From NCBI GenBank assembly GCA_945872285.1, contig CAMBZR010000031.1:1-34584 (forward strand): a stretch of DNA of 34,584 nucleotides, read 5' to 3'. Origin of the DNA: Bordetella parapertussis. GTDB taxonomy: Bacteria; Pseudomonadota; Gammaproteobacteria; Burkholderiales; Burkholderiaceae_B. Every line of letters begins with the position of its first letter. Within the stretch, counting starts at the first letter, position 1. Shown here in pieces: positions 34,284 through 34,584 of the stretch. The translations under genes were made by a program, and so were the position numbers. The notes under the pieces are model-generated. The model saw only the letters and a program-made list of their open reading frames with translations. It had not been told where the DNA came from and searched no databases.

Positions 34284-34584
34284 TCTTTGCGGATGACAAA
34301 CCAAAGACAGGCAACTGGCTTTGATTCAAAAGTAAAGTAAACAGTACCGAATACCATGTTCTTTAAAAATTTGACAACCGATAAGTGTGGGCGCTTGGAA
34401 TGAGTGTCGCAGGTTTGGTGGCTGTAACAGGTCACCAAATTGCAAACGAAATCAAGTGCTCACAAAGAAGTTAGGAAATAAAAGTTTAGGTGTTAAAGCC
34501 TAGATGAGTCATAACCTCACTTCCTTTGAGCAGCGACGTATAACCGGCCTTGGGGCAACCTGGGGTCAAGGAAATACGATTTAT
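34284..34584 (+). other. 5' external leader of an rRNA operon (16S gene expected beyond the window)
   Basis: After boxA the sequence reads GACAACCGATAAGTGTGGGC, which I recognise as the conserved spacer sequence found before 16S and 23S genes in Burkholderiales. A promoter, not a 16S or tRNA gene, lies upstream, so this is the leader before 16S rather than the internal spacer. The window stops before the recognisable 16S 5' end. No open reading frame here looks real. Confidence 0.7.
34357..34368 (+). promoter_or_regulatory. boxA antitermination site of the rRNA leader
   Basis: TGTTCTTTAAAA matches the rRNA boxA consensus TGCTCTTTAACA at 10 of 12 positions. It is where NusB/S10 load to build the antitermination complex. 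It lies about 75 nt after the predicted transcription start. Confidence 0.65.

Noticed and set aside
34357..34584. Internal 16S-23S spacer rather than 5' leader
   Set aside because: The sequence resembles the spacer, but there is no 16S or tRNA gene upstream; a strong promoter and the rng gene are there instead.

Overview
The window looks like chromosomal DNA of a Gram-negative betaproteobacterium of the order Burkholderiales, probably close to Alcaligenaceae/Bordetella. The support is protein family content (Kdo kinase, LpxO-type lipid A hydroxylase, WaaE/KdtX-type core glucosyltransferase, the HpnCDE squalene route), the divergent argA/hrpA pair, and an rRNA leader of betaproteobacterial type at the right end. 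The genus cannot be fixed from this. Gene density is high and composition is even. I see no prophage, insertion sequence, tRNA gene or CRISPR array. The only stretch over 300 bases without a gene is 34097-34584, which holds an rRNA promoter and leader.

Layout. Bases 1-2729 (minus strand) carry hpnC-hpnD-hpnE, the three-step squalene pathway feeding hopanoid synthesis; hpnE runs off the left edge. Bases 2949-11906 (plus) carry an SDR oxidoreductase, radA, a large FtsX-family permease, the Kdo kinase kdkA, an ArsC/Spx-like protein, rmuC, rpiA and phoU. The phoU gene stands without pst/pho neighbours and has a Pho-box-like site. Bases 12003-13728 (minus) carry argA and yggX; hrpA diverges from argA (13810-17679, plus). 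An lpxO-type lipid A hydroxylase gene (17715-18617, minus) has an in-frame TGA at codon 19 that separates its N-terminal membrane anchor from the catalytic body.

Bases 18710-27986 (plus) look like one long transcription unit. It begins with dnaE (DNA polymerase III alpha), whose stop codon overlaps the start of a run of six surface-sugar genes: GT4, deacetylase, GT2 (WaaE-like), GT4, deacetylase, GT4. Most of these are coupled by overlaps. Bases 27999-29768 (minus) carry a GT9 heptosyltransferase-like gene and a DUF218/YdcF-ElyC-like gene, and msbA diverges from them (29920-31698) with a nitroreductase behind it. Bases 32633-34096 (minus) encode RNase G. The last ~450 bases hold a strong sigma70 promoter, a boxA antitermination motif and the leader of an rRNA operon whose 16S gene should begin just beyond the right edge.

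The common theme is the cell envelope: hopanoid precursors, Kdo phosphorylation, lipid A hydroxylation, LPS core assembly and trimming, and lipid A-core flipping, mixed with DNA maintenance (radA, rmuC, dnaE) and RNA processing (hrpA, rng). I did not find a clearly new defence or mobile system. The most noteworthy observations are the interrupted lpxO, the dnaE-coupled glycosyltransferase/deacetylase cluster, the Pho-box-like site before the stand-alone phoU, and two genes (radA, dnaE) whose candidate -10 boxes would give leaderless mRNAs.
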